Shown here in pieces: positions 33,598-41,247 of a DNA stretch of 41,325 nt (its first letter is position 1; each line of letters begins with the position of its first letter). Source of the stretch: Paenibacillus lacisoli. GTDB taxonomy: Bacteria; Bacillota; Bacilli; Paenibacillales; Paenibacillaceae. The notes under the pieces are model-generated. The model was not told the DNA's origin, did not search any database, and worked only from the letters and a program-made list of their open reading frames with translations. The stretch spans positions 1 to 41,325 of the forward strand of contig NZ_JAUQTB010000022.1 in NCBI RefSeq assembly GCF_030580655.1. The letters are read 5' to 3'. The position numbers and the translations under genes were made by a program.

Positions 33598-34734
33598 TTA
33601 TATACAGGAGTAGACGATGTTTCGCAGCCGCCGCTGAACATAATTTTCCTGGCTGTTCAGCAGATGCTGAGCATACATAACGGTCAGCTCGGAGTCTGGA
33701 TCGATGATGGCCATGCAGCCCGCAGCACCGTTCCATCCGAACTCTCCAAGTGGACTTAACGAACCGCTTAATGACTTGGATATATGAGTCCGCACACCAA
33801 GCCCATAACCATATCCTTCCATGTGATCCCATGAATAGTCTTTGCTAGTCTGCTCGTTCAGATGGTTCGTGCGCATCAGTTCTACTGAAGCTCTGGACAG
33901 AATTTTGACGCCATCCGGGCTCGTGCCATGCCCAGTAAGCGCATTCAGGAACAAGGCATAATCATTGACGGTAGATAACAGTCCGGCGCCGCCGCTTTCC
34001 AGTTCCGTACCTACCCGGAACCCGTTTCCGTCCATACGTACAGCTTTATCGAGATCATCATTAAATATATACTGCGGGATAAGACGAGCCTGCTGCTCTT
34101 CATTCAGATCAAAAGTGGTATCCTTCATACCGAGCGGCCCGGTGATCTCGTCACGCAGATAATCACCAAAGCGTCTGCCGCTCACAACCTCTACCAGGGC
34201 TCCGAGCACATCATGGCACATACTATAGTTCCAGTGCGTACCTGGCTCGAACAGAAGAGGTTCCTTGGCGATGGCTTTCGCCAGTTCCCGGGTGGATAAG
34301 GTTCCGTTGGTGCTTTTCACGGCTTCCTGAATGCTTGGTGAACTAATATCATAGGTGAAGCCGGCTGTCATCGTAAACAAGTCGCGAACGGTGATCGGTC
34401 TTGCTGCTTTCTCCAGACTGATATCTCCATTAATCAGTGTTTTCTTTACCGTCATCTCTTTATATTCCGGCAGGTAGTTAGACAACGGATCTCGTAGCAG
34501 TATGTCTCCTTTCTCTACAAGTTGAAGTCCTGCTGTACAGGTCATGATTTTCGTCATGGAGTAAAGGTTAAAGATCGCTCCTTCGCTGATCGGTGTTTTC
34601 TCCTCCAGATTGGCAAATCCGTTCCGGTATCGGAAAACGGTATTATTTTTGTGCATGACGAGCACCTCTGCCCAGGGAATACGCCAGGAAGTGATGCGGT
34701 CAATAAAAGAAGCAAGCGGTTTAAAATCCATCAT
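33598..34734 (-). CDS. Serine hydrolase of the beta-lactamase (class C/PBP4*) family
   Basis: 378 residues, no signal peptide, so cytosolic. Nucleophile motif Ser59-Met-Thr-Lys62 in NLYSMTKIMT. The second motif reads YSM (NYSMCHDVLG) where Y-x-N is usual. The third region is GWNGAAGC instead of KTG, as in esterase-like members. AAGGATC precedes ATG 34731/34734. Members of this group hydrolyse esters, often acetyl groups on plant sugars, rather than beta-lactams; placement between GH43 and sugar-import genes fits a deacetylase or esterase role, by inference. No terminator of standard form was seen before the importer promoter. Confidence 0.85.
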   Translation of the reverse strand: MMDFKPLASFIDRITSWRIPWAEVLVMHKNNTVFRYRNGFANLEEKTPISEGAIFNLYSMTKIMTCTAGLQLVEKGDILLRDPLSNYLPEYKEMTVKKTLINGDISLEKAARPITVRDLFTMTAGFTYDISSPSIQEAVKSTNGTLSTRELAKAIAKEPLLFEPGTHWNYSMCHDVLGALVEVVSGRRFGDYLRDEITGPLGMKDTTFDLNEEQQARLIPQYIFNDDLDKAVRMDGNGFRVGTELESGGAGLLSTVNDYALFLNALTGHGTSPDGVKILSRASVELMRTNHLNEQTSKDYSWDHMEGYGYGLGVRTHISKSLSGSLSPLGEFGWNGAAGCMAIIDPDSELTVMYAQHLLNSQENYVQRRLRNIVYSCI

Positions 34735-34911
34735 GATCCTTCTCTCTATGTAGATTTGTGCTCATGTGATTATGTGATCCATGGAAGATCACACCTATTA
34801 ATATAGTACCATTTGATTACATTGACCACTCTCTAACGAATAATACCATACCGAATCATTAAAAAACGCACTGGATTCAAAGATCCGATATTCCAGAAAT
34901 CATTCTCCCGC

Positions 34912-35838
34912 CTACCGCCGTTCTGATTCATCATGATAGACACGGATCACGATATCCTGATCATGATTGCCAAACCCGGAACCATACAGAGTTAATCCAC
35001 CTACATTGTTGGCGTCAGCCTCAACGGAAAATCGAAGTGTCCAGAACGGTTCAGTCAGCTTAAGATCTGTGATGGTCACCTCGGACATCTTATTGCCGTC
35101 GATATAGGTACCTGAATGATCCATGCGTATGGTCTTCAACAATCCATACTGATTGACGTTGCGATGCCACCATTCCGGTGTATATTTGCCGCGGGCGGCT
35201 CTGCCAAAATCTGCAGGGCTGGTCCAGGTTCCGAGTCGAACATCATTGAACCTGAATGTAATGTCTGAGGGCCAGTGATCTTTTAGGCCAGGTGCTTCAG
35301 AGGCGAGCTCCGCCGATATTTCGACAGCCACTGCAGTCTGGTCCGGAGACAAATAATTAGGCACTTTATATTCTACATATCCTTGACCGAACCACAGAAT
35401 CGAAGCATGAACCCGCTCCGGGTCCCAAAAATAACGGGGATCGTCCCACACCCCTATTTCCTTCTCACGGCTGCCAAGTCCGCAGGTTGGTTGAACATCA
35501 AAAGCGGTATAATGACCAACAGAAATCGGCTGTTCGATGACCTTCATGTTAGCACTGCTTGAGGGAAGTTCAATTTCAATCCTTTTCTGCTGGAGAAAGC
35601 ACAGCTTGTGAGTACCGCCATCACGTCTGACCCTTCGGCTCCCGATAAGCTCGGCCTGTTCCAGTTTTCTGACATGCATGGTGATGATCGAAGGACTGAG
35701 TTCTAGCTCGGCTGCAATTTCTTTTACACTTAATTCATTATTACTGAGCAGCTTCATAATCTTCCATCTGACTTTACTTGCCAGCGCCTCATATAAAACC
35801 ATATATTTGGGTTCACCATTTGCTTTGATCATATTCAT
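34912..35838 (-). CDS. ArsR-type HTH regulator with a large C-terminal domain
   Basis: 308 residues, three times the length of an ordinary ArsR repressor. Residues 12-85 are a winged helix (LYEALASKVRWKIMKLLSNN, VKEIAAELELSPSIITMHVR, KLEQAELIGSRRVRRDGG). Residues 100-308 form a beta-rich domain rich in Trp, Tyr and Phe (DDPRYFWDPERVHASILWFG, SDITFRFNDVRLGTWTSPAD, NNVGGLTLYGSGFGNHDQ), like a sugar-binding jelly roll. Divergent from the second GH43 gene, so probably its direct sugar-responsive regulator. GGAG precedes ATG 35838. Confidence 0.82.
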   Translation of the reverse strand: MNMIKANGEPKYMVLYEALASKVRWKIMKLLSNNELSVKEIAAELELSPSIITMHVRKLEQAELIGSRRVRRDGGTHKLCFLQQKRIEIELPSSSANMKVIEQPISVGHYTAFDVQPTCGLGSREKEIGVWDDPRYFWDPERVHASILWFGQGYVEYKVPNYLSPDQTAVAVEISAELASEAPGLKDHWPSDITFRFNDVRLGTWTSPADFGRAARGKYTPEWWHRNVNQYGLLKTIRMDHSGTYIDGNKMSEVTITDLKLTEPFWTLRFSVEADANNVGGLTLYGSGFGNHDQDIVIRVYHDESERR

Positions 35839-35911
35839 TAATCTCCTAGTTCAGCTAGTTAAATTCATAATTATATTAATTCAATCTCGAATAAATGGAT
35901 ACATAACTGAT

Positions 35912-35921
35912 TTCAATTGAA
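35912..35921. promoter_or_regulatory. Candidate operator between arsR-type gene and GH43 gene
   Basis: Perfect palindrome TTCAATTGAA, midway in the 166-bp divergent gap, with related half sites TTCAAT nearby (around 35879 and, inverted, 35978). A good candidate for the ArsR-type protein. Confidence 0.4.
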
Positions 35922-36004
35922 CTCAGAGAAGCATTGTTGTTTAATTCTATTAGTACCCGATGAATGGGACTCGTTAGATTGAACTTATGAATGAGGTGGA
36001 CCAA

Positions 36005-37495
36005 TTGCAATATAACAACCCGGTAATTAAAGGCTTCTATCCAGACCCGAGTGTCTGCAAAGTAGACGATACCTATTATCTGATCTGCAGTTCTTTTCAG
36101 TATTTTCCCGGTGTACCGATCTTTGAGAGCAAAGATTTACTGAACTGGCAGCAGATCGGCCATTGTCTGACGAAGACAAGCCAGGTGCAGCTGGAGAAGG
36201 TGAACAGCTCTGGCGGCGTGTTCGCTCCTACCCTCCGCCATCACAGCGGGCGTTTCTACATGACAACCACCAATGACACGACTCGCCAGAACTTCTATGT
36301 ATGGACCGATGATATTTATGGGGAATGGTCCGAACCGATCTATGTCGATCAAGGTGGAATTGATCCGGATTTGTATTTTGAAGAGGGTAAAACGTACTTT
36401 ATGAGCAACGGTTTGGATGATTTCGGCGTCCCGGGGATTGTTCAATGTGAGATCGATATTGCAACCGGCAGCAAAAAAACGCCAAGCCGTACCATCTGGC
36501 AGGGCACCGGAGGCCGATATCTGGAAAGCCCACATATGTACAAAATTAACGGACTTTATTATCTGCTGGCTGCGGAAGGCGGAACGGAATACGGTCATAT
36601 GGAGACTTATGCGCGTGGTCCCTCGGTAACCGGCCCATTCGAGGCCTACCCCCATAACCCTGTCTTGACGAACCGGAATCTAGGAGGCTATCAGCTGCAA
36701 GGCGTCGGGCACGGCGACCTCGTTCAGGATCATCAGGGACACTGGTGGCTGTTTCACCTGGGATTCCGGCAGATCGGGCAGTGGCAGACGTATCACCATC
36801 TTGGACGCGAGGTTTTCCTGACCCCTGTCACATTCGGTGAGGATGGCTGGTTTACAGCAGGACATAACGGAACCACATTACTCACGTTTGAAACCGATCG
36901 GATTGCAGATACAGCTGCTCAAGTCGAGAAAAAGATATTTACGTTCGAAAATACAGAGTGGGACAAGGACTGGTGTTATCTGCGGCATCCGCATACCGAG
37001 AATTATCGGTTAGAACCGGATAAGCTGAGCCTTCAGGGAACTGATGTTACGCTGGATCAGGCAGAATCGCCGACGTTTATCGGCATCCGCCAAAAAGACT
37101 TCGAAGCGGTCATTTCTTGTGACATTCATCCTGCTGACGGAGAAGCGGGGATTACCCTGTATATGGATGAACATCACCATTATGATCTGGCTGTTCGCCG
37201 AGATGGAGAAGGTTATCGCGTCGTGGAACGGCTTAATATCGGGGACGTCAAATCAATTCAAAATGAAGTGGATCTGAGAGGTATTCAACGGGCCACACTG
37301 GTAATTCAGGCAGCGCATGACCATTACACCTTTCTCATTCGGGAGGATGGTCAGGAAACACAATTAGGTACAGCACAGACGCGATACCTCTCCTCCGAGG
37401 TGGCCGGCGGGTTTACGGGTGTGCTTATCGGTCTGTATGCTGTAGGTCAAGGCGCTTCAGCCGAGTTTTCGAATTTTAGCATTGAGTATGTTTGA
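36005..37495 (+). CDS. GH43 beta-xylosidase (XynB type)
   Basis: 496 residues if started at TTG 36005, preceded by GAGGTGG at a 5-nt gap; an in-frame ATG at 35987 has no ribosome site. Begins QYNNPVIKGFYPDPSVCKVD with base Asp14 in YPDPS; pKa-tuning Asp120 in GGIDPDLYF; acid Glu174 in YLESPHMYK. The C-terminal sandwich (about 310-495, EAGITLYMDEHHHYDLAV) is the usual XynB beta domain. Closest in style to subfamily 11 exo-xylosidases that trim xylobiose and xylotriose in the cytosol. It differs clearly from the GH43 at 21055, so the two likely split substrates. Followed by a strong terminator. Confidence 0.93.
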   Translation: MQYNNPVIKGFYPDPSVCKVDDTYYLICSSFQYFPGVPIFESKDLLNWQQIGHCLTKTSQVQLEKVNSSGGVFAPTLRHHSGRFYMTTTNDTTRQNFYVWTDDIYGEWSEPIYVDQGGIDPDLYFEEGKTYFMSNGLDDFGVPGIVQCEIDIATGSKKTPSRTIWQGTGGRYLESPHMYKINGLYYLLAAEGGTEYGHMETYARGPSVTGPFEAYPHNPVLTNRNLGGYQLQGVGHGDLVQDHQGHWWLFHLGFRQIGQWQTYHHLGREVFLTPVTFGEDGWFTAGHNGTTLLTFETDRIADTAAQVEKKIFTFENTEWDKDWCYLRHPHTENYRLEPDKLSLQGTDVTLDQAESPTFIGIRQKDFEAVISCDIHPADGEAGITLYMDEHHHYDLAVRRDGEGYRVVERLNIGDVKSIQNEVDLRGIQRATLVIQAAHDHYTFLIREDGQETQLGTAQTRYLSSEVAGGFTGVLIGLYAVGQGASAEFSNFSIEYV

Positions 37496-37510
37496 TCGTA
37501 TATTGGATGA

Positions 37511-37545
37511 CAAAAAGACTCCTTATAGAAGGAGTTTCTTTTTGT
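37511..37545 (+). terminator. Rho-independent terminator
   Basis: AAAAAGACTCCTT pairs with AAGGAGTTTCTTTTT around loop ATAG, ending in a T run on the plus strand, 16 bp after the GH43 stop. Confidence 0.9.
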
Positions 37546-37597
37546 GTACTATGAGTTTTGTAGATAACGAGGGCTGCGTATAAGGTATCACTTTCAT

Positions 37598-38032
37598 TTA
37601 TTCGTCATCCTTATAGGGATTTGCGTAAAGATCCACATCGATTTCCGCCCCAATGGAGTGTACATAACGAATTAACGGTTCATGAAAATATAACGCAGGG
37701 GTTATACCTTCTTCGATAATGATTGCAATATTAATTCGAAAGATTAATGAATACTCTTTTTTGATACTATGTAGAACATGCTCTTTTCCTTTGGTTAAAT
37801 ACAAAATTTCATGAAGCTGCTCGTTCACATCCAGGCTTTCTTGATATTCATGGCTATATGACCAGACCGTCTCTTCTCTATACCTTATAAGCTCGTCTGA
37901 TCCTGAATACACTGGCTCGCCCTTGCTATAGCTGTATGACGGCGACATTTCCATTCTTAGTGAGACCATATCCAAAGGAAACTGGTCACCATATATGTTA
38001 AAAGATACTTTAACTCGAGTTGAATGATTCAC
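37598..38032 (-). CDS. DUF4279-type protein, possible orphan immunity protein
   Basis: 144 residues from GTG 38032 (GGGGGA 7 nt upstream). It fits DUF4279: a start like VKVSFNIYGDQFPLDMVS, then MEMSPSYSYSKGEPVYS, TVWSYSHEYQESLDV, and an ending with YVHSIGAEIDVDLYANP. Its function is unknown, but genes of this kind often follow Rhs and other polymorphic toxins and are suspected immunity proteins. Here it is the last gene of the Rhs trail. No terminator of standard form was found between it and the GH43 terminator. Confidence 0.75.
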   Translation of the reverse strand: MNHSTRVKVSFNIYGDQFPLDMVSLRMEMSPSYSYSKGEPVYSGSDELIRYREETVWSYSHEYQESLDVNEQLHEILYLTKGKEHVLHSIKKEYSLIFRINIAIIIEEGITPALYFHEPLIRYVHSIGAEIDVDLYANPYKDDE

Positions 38033-38065
38033 GTCAATCCCCCATCCATGTCTAGCTTATTCATT

Positions 38066-38282
38066 TCAAGCATAGGACATTACAAACCCTTCTTCCCTAT
38101 GGTCTTGATCTATTTCATATTCATCCACAAAAAAAAGCATTCGAATGATCTTCAAATCCAGGCAGTACACTGTATTTAATTATGATGGATTCGGCTTTCT
38201 CCCTCGTGGAGTAAATGCCAATTATTTAAGTTTCTTCCACTTCATCGATCTCATAACTATGCTGTAAAAAAACTTTCGTCAT
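38066..38282 (-). pseudogene. DUF7336-like small gene with a stop and a frameshift
   Basis: From ATG 38282 the frame reads MTKVFLQHSYEIDEVEET, a TAA where Lys (AAA) is expected, then IIGIYSTREKAESIIIKYSV, LPGFEDHSNAF. At a run of eight T it shifts to another frame, giving FVDEYEIDQDHREEGFVMSY up to TGA at 38066. Rejoined, this is a 70-odd residue protein of the kind annotated DUF7336, often near polymorphic toxins. Two lesions make it a pseudogene. Lies between the Rhs scrap and the DUF4279 gene. Confidence 0.6.
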
Positions 38283-38302
38283 ATTAGGTCGTACCTTTCC
38301 GA

Positions 38303-38535
38303 TCAGTCTTCACGTTGTCCCTTATGGAAGTAATAAGCCTTGCCGCTGTCGTCCTGGCGGTTGATCAGCTGCGCACCACGCACATAGCGGGCTTTAAAGT
38401 TAACTTGGCCGTTTTTTACCGTGCCTTCCGCGATGATTTTTTCACCATCGTAATAGTAGCGGCTTGTGGTGGCTACGCCGCCCGCGGTTTCGGTGCTACG
38501 CTTAGCTGGTCTCTCCGTCGCTGCGGCTGGTGATA
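38303..38535 (-). pseudogene. Rhs/YD-repeat core fragment
   Basis: The minus-strand frame reads RSTETAGGVATTSRYYYDGE, KIIAEGTVKNGQVNFKARYV, RGAQLINRQDDSGKAYYFH and stops shortly after at TGA 38303. This is the last stretch of an Rhs core before the NGHGDV box. The residues after YYFH have decayed (KGQRED instead of NGHGDV). A 5' break lies near 38535. It has higher GC than the flanking immunity-type DNA, as Rhs cores usually do. A leftover from a displaced Rhs tip. Confidence 0.75.
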
Positions 38536-38725
38536 ACTGTCATCAGCTTGCCGCCTGCCAATTGGCTAATTAAATAAGTTACTTCAAAAGCATAATATAG
38601 AGAATTATATATTAATAAACTAGATTTGTTATAAATTCAAAAAGCAAGTAGTCGACTTAGAGTTGCCGAAATCTATAAAAAAGACTTTAGAGGCATGAAA
38701 GCCGATATCAAGGTCAGTATAGAAC
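38536..38725. other. AT-rich gap between Rhs scrap and Imm53-like gene
   Basis: About 190 bp, strongly AT-rich, with no convincing frame on either strand. Part of the 1026-bp zone 38033-39058 that holds no intact gene except the relics listed. Confidence 0.5.
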
Positions 38726-38985
38726 TCAATTAATTGTGGCCCACTGATAAAAAGATTTTAATATCTCCTCAAGATTTCCTGGACCTCCAGCACCAATAAA
38801 ACACCCATCTTTTATTTCACAATAAATCCAATCTTCATCAGTTCGATCTAATTATTCCCATCAATATTTATTTCAACATACCACCCGGGATTGTCAATCG
38901 AGGTAATTTTAATCCCATTGCTATGTTCCCAATCCCCATCACACTGTGAGGCATACCATTCTTGTAACCACTTTAAAATCTCCAT
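38726..38985 (-). pseudogene. Imm53-family immunity gene, frameshifted
   Basis: ATG 38985 with AGGAG about 9 nt upstream. The first part reads EILKWLQEWYASQCDGDWEH, SNGIKITSIDNPGWYVEINI, the hallmark of Imm53 immunity proteins. One base is missing near 38853, where AATAATTAG creates a stop. The other frame continues LDRTDEDWIYCEIKDGCF, IGAGGPGNLEEILKSFYQWA to TGA at 38726. One inserted base restores about 86 codons. Either a recent loss or a base-call error. It would protect against an Rhs or Cdi toxin whose tail may survive just upstream (38998-39075). Confidence 0.72.
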
Positions 38986-38997
38986 TCCTTACACTCC

Positions 38998-39075
38998 TTA
39001 AGGCTTCCCTGGAATTTCCCAAGGATTTGGTTTTCTTACTCCTCCTGGTGTCTTCGGGTCATTGACTTGACAGTT
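38998..39075 (-). pseudogene. C-terminal scrap of a polymorphic toxin
   Basis: In a frame opened by TAA at 39076, NCQVNDPKTPGGVRKPNPW, EIPGKP ends at TAA 38998, 13 bp before the Imm53-like ATG. It reads like the Pro/Gly-rich last residues of an Rhs-type toxin tip, and it sits exactly where the cognate toxin should end. It overlaps the end of the DUF4259 gene, so that gene probably replaced the toxin body. Confidence 0.35.
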
Positions 39076-39475
39076 TTAGGCGATTTACCAGATCCTCAAC
39101 TTTCTCGACCCCTCTTGATATAGGTCGGTTTACCCATTCCTCTCCGAATTCAAAGGATCGCTTAATGTTCCTTACTGCATCCCCTGCCATCTTGGCTAAG
39201 AATGATGCTGGTCCAGTGTATTTTTGTAGCCATTTTTGTAAATCTTCGACTTCATTCGTTCCTATTTTCATTTCATCACCTGGCTGACCTTGTAGGGCAG
39301 CCACAATTTCTGCAGCGCCCATCGCTTGCGAAGCTTCTTCCAAATCCAGATGGTCGTGTCGAATTGCATAGTTAATTGTAGATTCAACTAGGGATAGGTC
39401 ACTATGCTCCACTAATTCATTGATCCAATCCAACACCTCGTCGTTTTGAAAAATTCCTATTCCCCAAGATCCCAA
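39059..39475 (-). CDS. DUF4259-family protein, possible orphan immunity protein
   Basis: 138 residues from TTG 39475 (AGGAGAG 6 nt upstream). The start GSWGIGIFQNDEVLDWINEL is the DUF4259 signature, followed by a helical body (AMGAAEIVAALQG, WLQKYTGPASFLAKMAGDAV). Function unknown; family members recur downstream of Rhs and other toxin genes and are counted among candidate immunity proteins. Here it lies 91 bp after the presumed cognate immunity gene. Confidence 0.8.
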   Translation of the reverse strand: MGSWGIGIFQNDEVLDWINELVEHSDLSLVESTINYAIRHDHLDLEEASQAMGAAEIVAALQGQPGDEMKIGTNEVEDLQKWLQKYTGPASFLAKMAGDAVRNIKRSFEFGEEWVNRPISRGVEKVEDLVNRLKLSSQ

Positions 39476-39566
39476 ATATTTCTCTCCTTAGTGATTATGT
39501 TTGCCGCGTTTACCTCACTCAATTGCTCTCCGCATGCATATGTTTAATTACAATCCCATAAAAATT

Positions 39567-39902
39567 TTAATCTTTAGTATATTCATCAATAACTTTTTCA
39601 TTACCACAGCCCACAATAAATTCACAGCTATCTGGTGTAAGAAAAATCCCTAACGTTTGAACAGTCATCTCTTTGCTCGCTGGCTCAATGTGATAATGTC
39701 TTCCTTCTTTATAATTATGTGCCAACCTAATCAGCTCAGTTCCTAAACCAATAAGGGCATTTCTACTTAGAAATAAAGTTACTTTAGATGAATCAGTTAT
39801 TTCTTTTCCATTTACGTCATAAACTTGTAAAACACCTACATTATCTGCAAATCTTTCAAATCCATCGTTTTCATCATTTTCAATATCAATTAAATATTTC
39901 AC
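39567..39902 (-). CDS. Presumed immunity protein for the Rhs toxin
   Basis: 111 residues, small and acidic (KYLIDIENDENDGFERFADN, CGNEKVIDEYTKD), without signal peptide or membrane helix. AGGGGAGG lies about 8 nt before the ATG, which is 15 bp after the toxin stop, the standard place for the cognate immunity gene. The middle reads VTLFLSRNALIGLGTELIRL. Family not recognised. It should bind and block the toxin domain encoded at 39918-40395 in the cytosol. Confidence 0.7.
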   Translation of the reverse strand: MKYLIDIENDENDGFERFADNVGVLQVYDVNGKEITDSSKVTLFLSRNALIGLGTELIRLAHNYKEGRHYHIEPASKEMTVQTLGIFLTPDSCEFIVGCGNEKVIDEYTKD

Positions 39903-39917
39903 AACATCCTCCCCTTT

Positions 39918-40595
39918 CTAAAATCTATCAATAATATTCCCATTACTATCCACAATAATATGGTATGAATCTCTAGATTTCCACTTGCCAGCAGAGGTCT
40001 TAGTTTGTATTTCCACATTATAATGTTCTACTGCATTAGGATACTTCGGCTTTATTGGATGTGCTTTTATACCTGTATCCTTTCTAAATATTACCTGAGT
40101 ATTATCGTCAATCTTGCTTATAATATTATTGCCTTTTATTTTTCCATTTTTTATTAATGACTTTAACTTATCTAGAACAGATGCGGCCTTACCCTTACCT
40201 CGATATCTAGCCCAGCTTCTGATGTCACTAGCAGTCGGAGGGGTTGAAAGTTTGTACTTATAACTACTGCTGCCGGTGCTAAATCTAGATTGTCCTGACT
40301 TTACCGTAAATCTGTTCCCACCCGGCATAGCACGAAGAGAACCATTAATCCCACCACCGCTTCTGCCTCTTGGACCACCTAAATTGCCACCTGTACAGTT
40401 ATGCGTCCACAGACGCAGCGAAGACACAAAATAGTTATGTGTATCCTTCACGCGGAAGTTATAGACCATCACGTTCTCTTTTTTAATTTCAATCTTTTGA
40501 ATCTCATACGTTTTCTTCTCGTTATCAACCAGGGTATCTCCAACGTTGAGATTCCGGCTCTCTACTCTTCTCGTTATCAACCAGGGTATCTCCAA
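39918..40595 (-). pseudogene. HINT domain end plus C-terminal toxin, out of frame with the Rhs core
   Basis: The open frame gives 225 codons up to TAG/TAA at 39918. Residues 11-67 are the last half of a pretoxin HINT domain: ESRNLNVGDTLVDNE, VYNFRVKDTHNYFVSSLRLW, THNC with the His-Asn-Cys cleavage site. Residues 68-225 are the toxin: a Gly/Ser/Arg-rich lead (GGPRGRSGGG), a basic helical part (YRGKGKAASVLDKLKSLIKN) and a C-terminal beta part (VEHYNVEIQTK, DSYHIIVDSNGNIIDRF). I do not recognise the toxin family; a nuclease is plausible from the basic charge and conserved-looking His. The ATG at 40595 has no ribosome site, so as it stands the toxin is likely silent. Confidence 0.75.
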
Positions 40596-40617
40596 CGTTG
40601 AGATTCCGGCTCTCTAC
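40514..40617. repeat. Exact 52-bp tandem duplication inside the HINT coding region
   Basis: 40514-40565 and 40566-40617 are identical over 52 bases, each running from TCTTCTCGTTATC to GGCTCTCTAC. Because 52 is not a multiple of three, the second copy shifts the frame. Deleting one copy joins VESRNLNVGDTLVDNEK directly to KTYEIQKIEIKKENVMVYNF and restores Rhs-HINT-toxin as one protein. Confidence 0.95.
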
Positions 40618-41199
40618 CCAGCCCTTACCAATAACCCAGAATGGGTGCTCGGCCGTTGTTACTATTTCCGTATCACCAACCTGAATATGATAGGTCTCGC
40701 TTGTCTCACGTTGGAACGTTTCTTCAACAGGCTGGTAGGCGAGCTTACCCGTCTCTTCATCTTGGGCTAATACCTTGTCTCCAACTTGAATCTCTTCAAT
40801 GGGCTTGGAGCCATGGTCCGTTTCGACCAGCGTACCGGCCACGAAACAGTTCAGCGCACAATACTGCGTGGCTTCGCCGGTTGGATCAACGTAAGTTGTT
40901 GGATTATTCTCCACATACACATACGGATTCAAGCTTGACGGACGGTTCATAAACCCTTCAAACGTATCCTTCTGGATAAAGCGGCCCAGATCCGGGTCAT
41001 ACCAGCGGGTGCGCAAATACTGCAGACCTGTCACCGCATCCCAGTATTCACCGGAGTAGCTAAACAAGTTCTCGACCTTCTCTTCACTCACCACCGGGTT
41101 ACCCCAGATGTCGTAGCTGTAAGTGTTCAGCACGGTCCCGTCTGCCTGCAGCAGCGCGGTTACGTCACCATGCCCGTTATGGAAGTAACACGCCTTCAA
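40525..41199 (-). pseudogene. Rhs core end and first half of the HINT domain (5' broken, 3' frameshifted)
   Basis: Rhs core hallmark residues: YFHNGHGDVTALLQADG, YSYDIWGNPV, the end box TGLQYLRTRWYDPDLGRFIQ, then NPYVYVENNPTTYVDPTG. The HINT domain begins at NCFVAGTLVET (Cys nucleophile) and continues GDKVLAQDEETGKLAYQPVE, TTAEHPFWV, GKGWVESRNLN. It then reads wrong residues (SREPESQRWRYPG) because of the 52-bp duplication. The frame goes back only to a TGA at 41257-41259, with Rhs-like sequence starting near 41193. The large N-terminal shell of an Rhs protein, which encloses the toxin, is therefore absent or outside the window. The TTG at 41199 is only the first possible start, not a real one. 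Confidence 0.85.
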
Positions 41200-41247
41200 A
41201 CATGGTGGTGTCTGACCATAATCAATCTGTTCAATGTAACGGATAGC

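Noticed and set aside
33414..33759. Overlapping frames on both strands after the serine hydrolase stop
   Set aside because: No ribosome sites, no domains, and they overlap the hydrolase's 3' end. The gap 33360-33597 holds only a weak hairpin (CCATGTT and AACATGG, about 33553-33590).
36137..36655. 172-codon open frame antisense to the XynB-type gene
   Set aside because: Lies wholly within a clear GH43 coding region, has no ribosome site and reads as random composition; it is a by-product of the codon bias on the other strand.
38315..38533. 72-codon plus-strand frame with a hydrophobic look
   Set aside because: Exact antisense of the Rhs core scrap, whose protein sequence is unmistakable on the minus strand.
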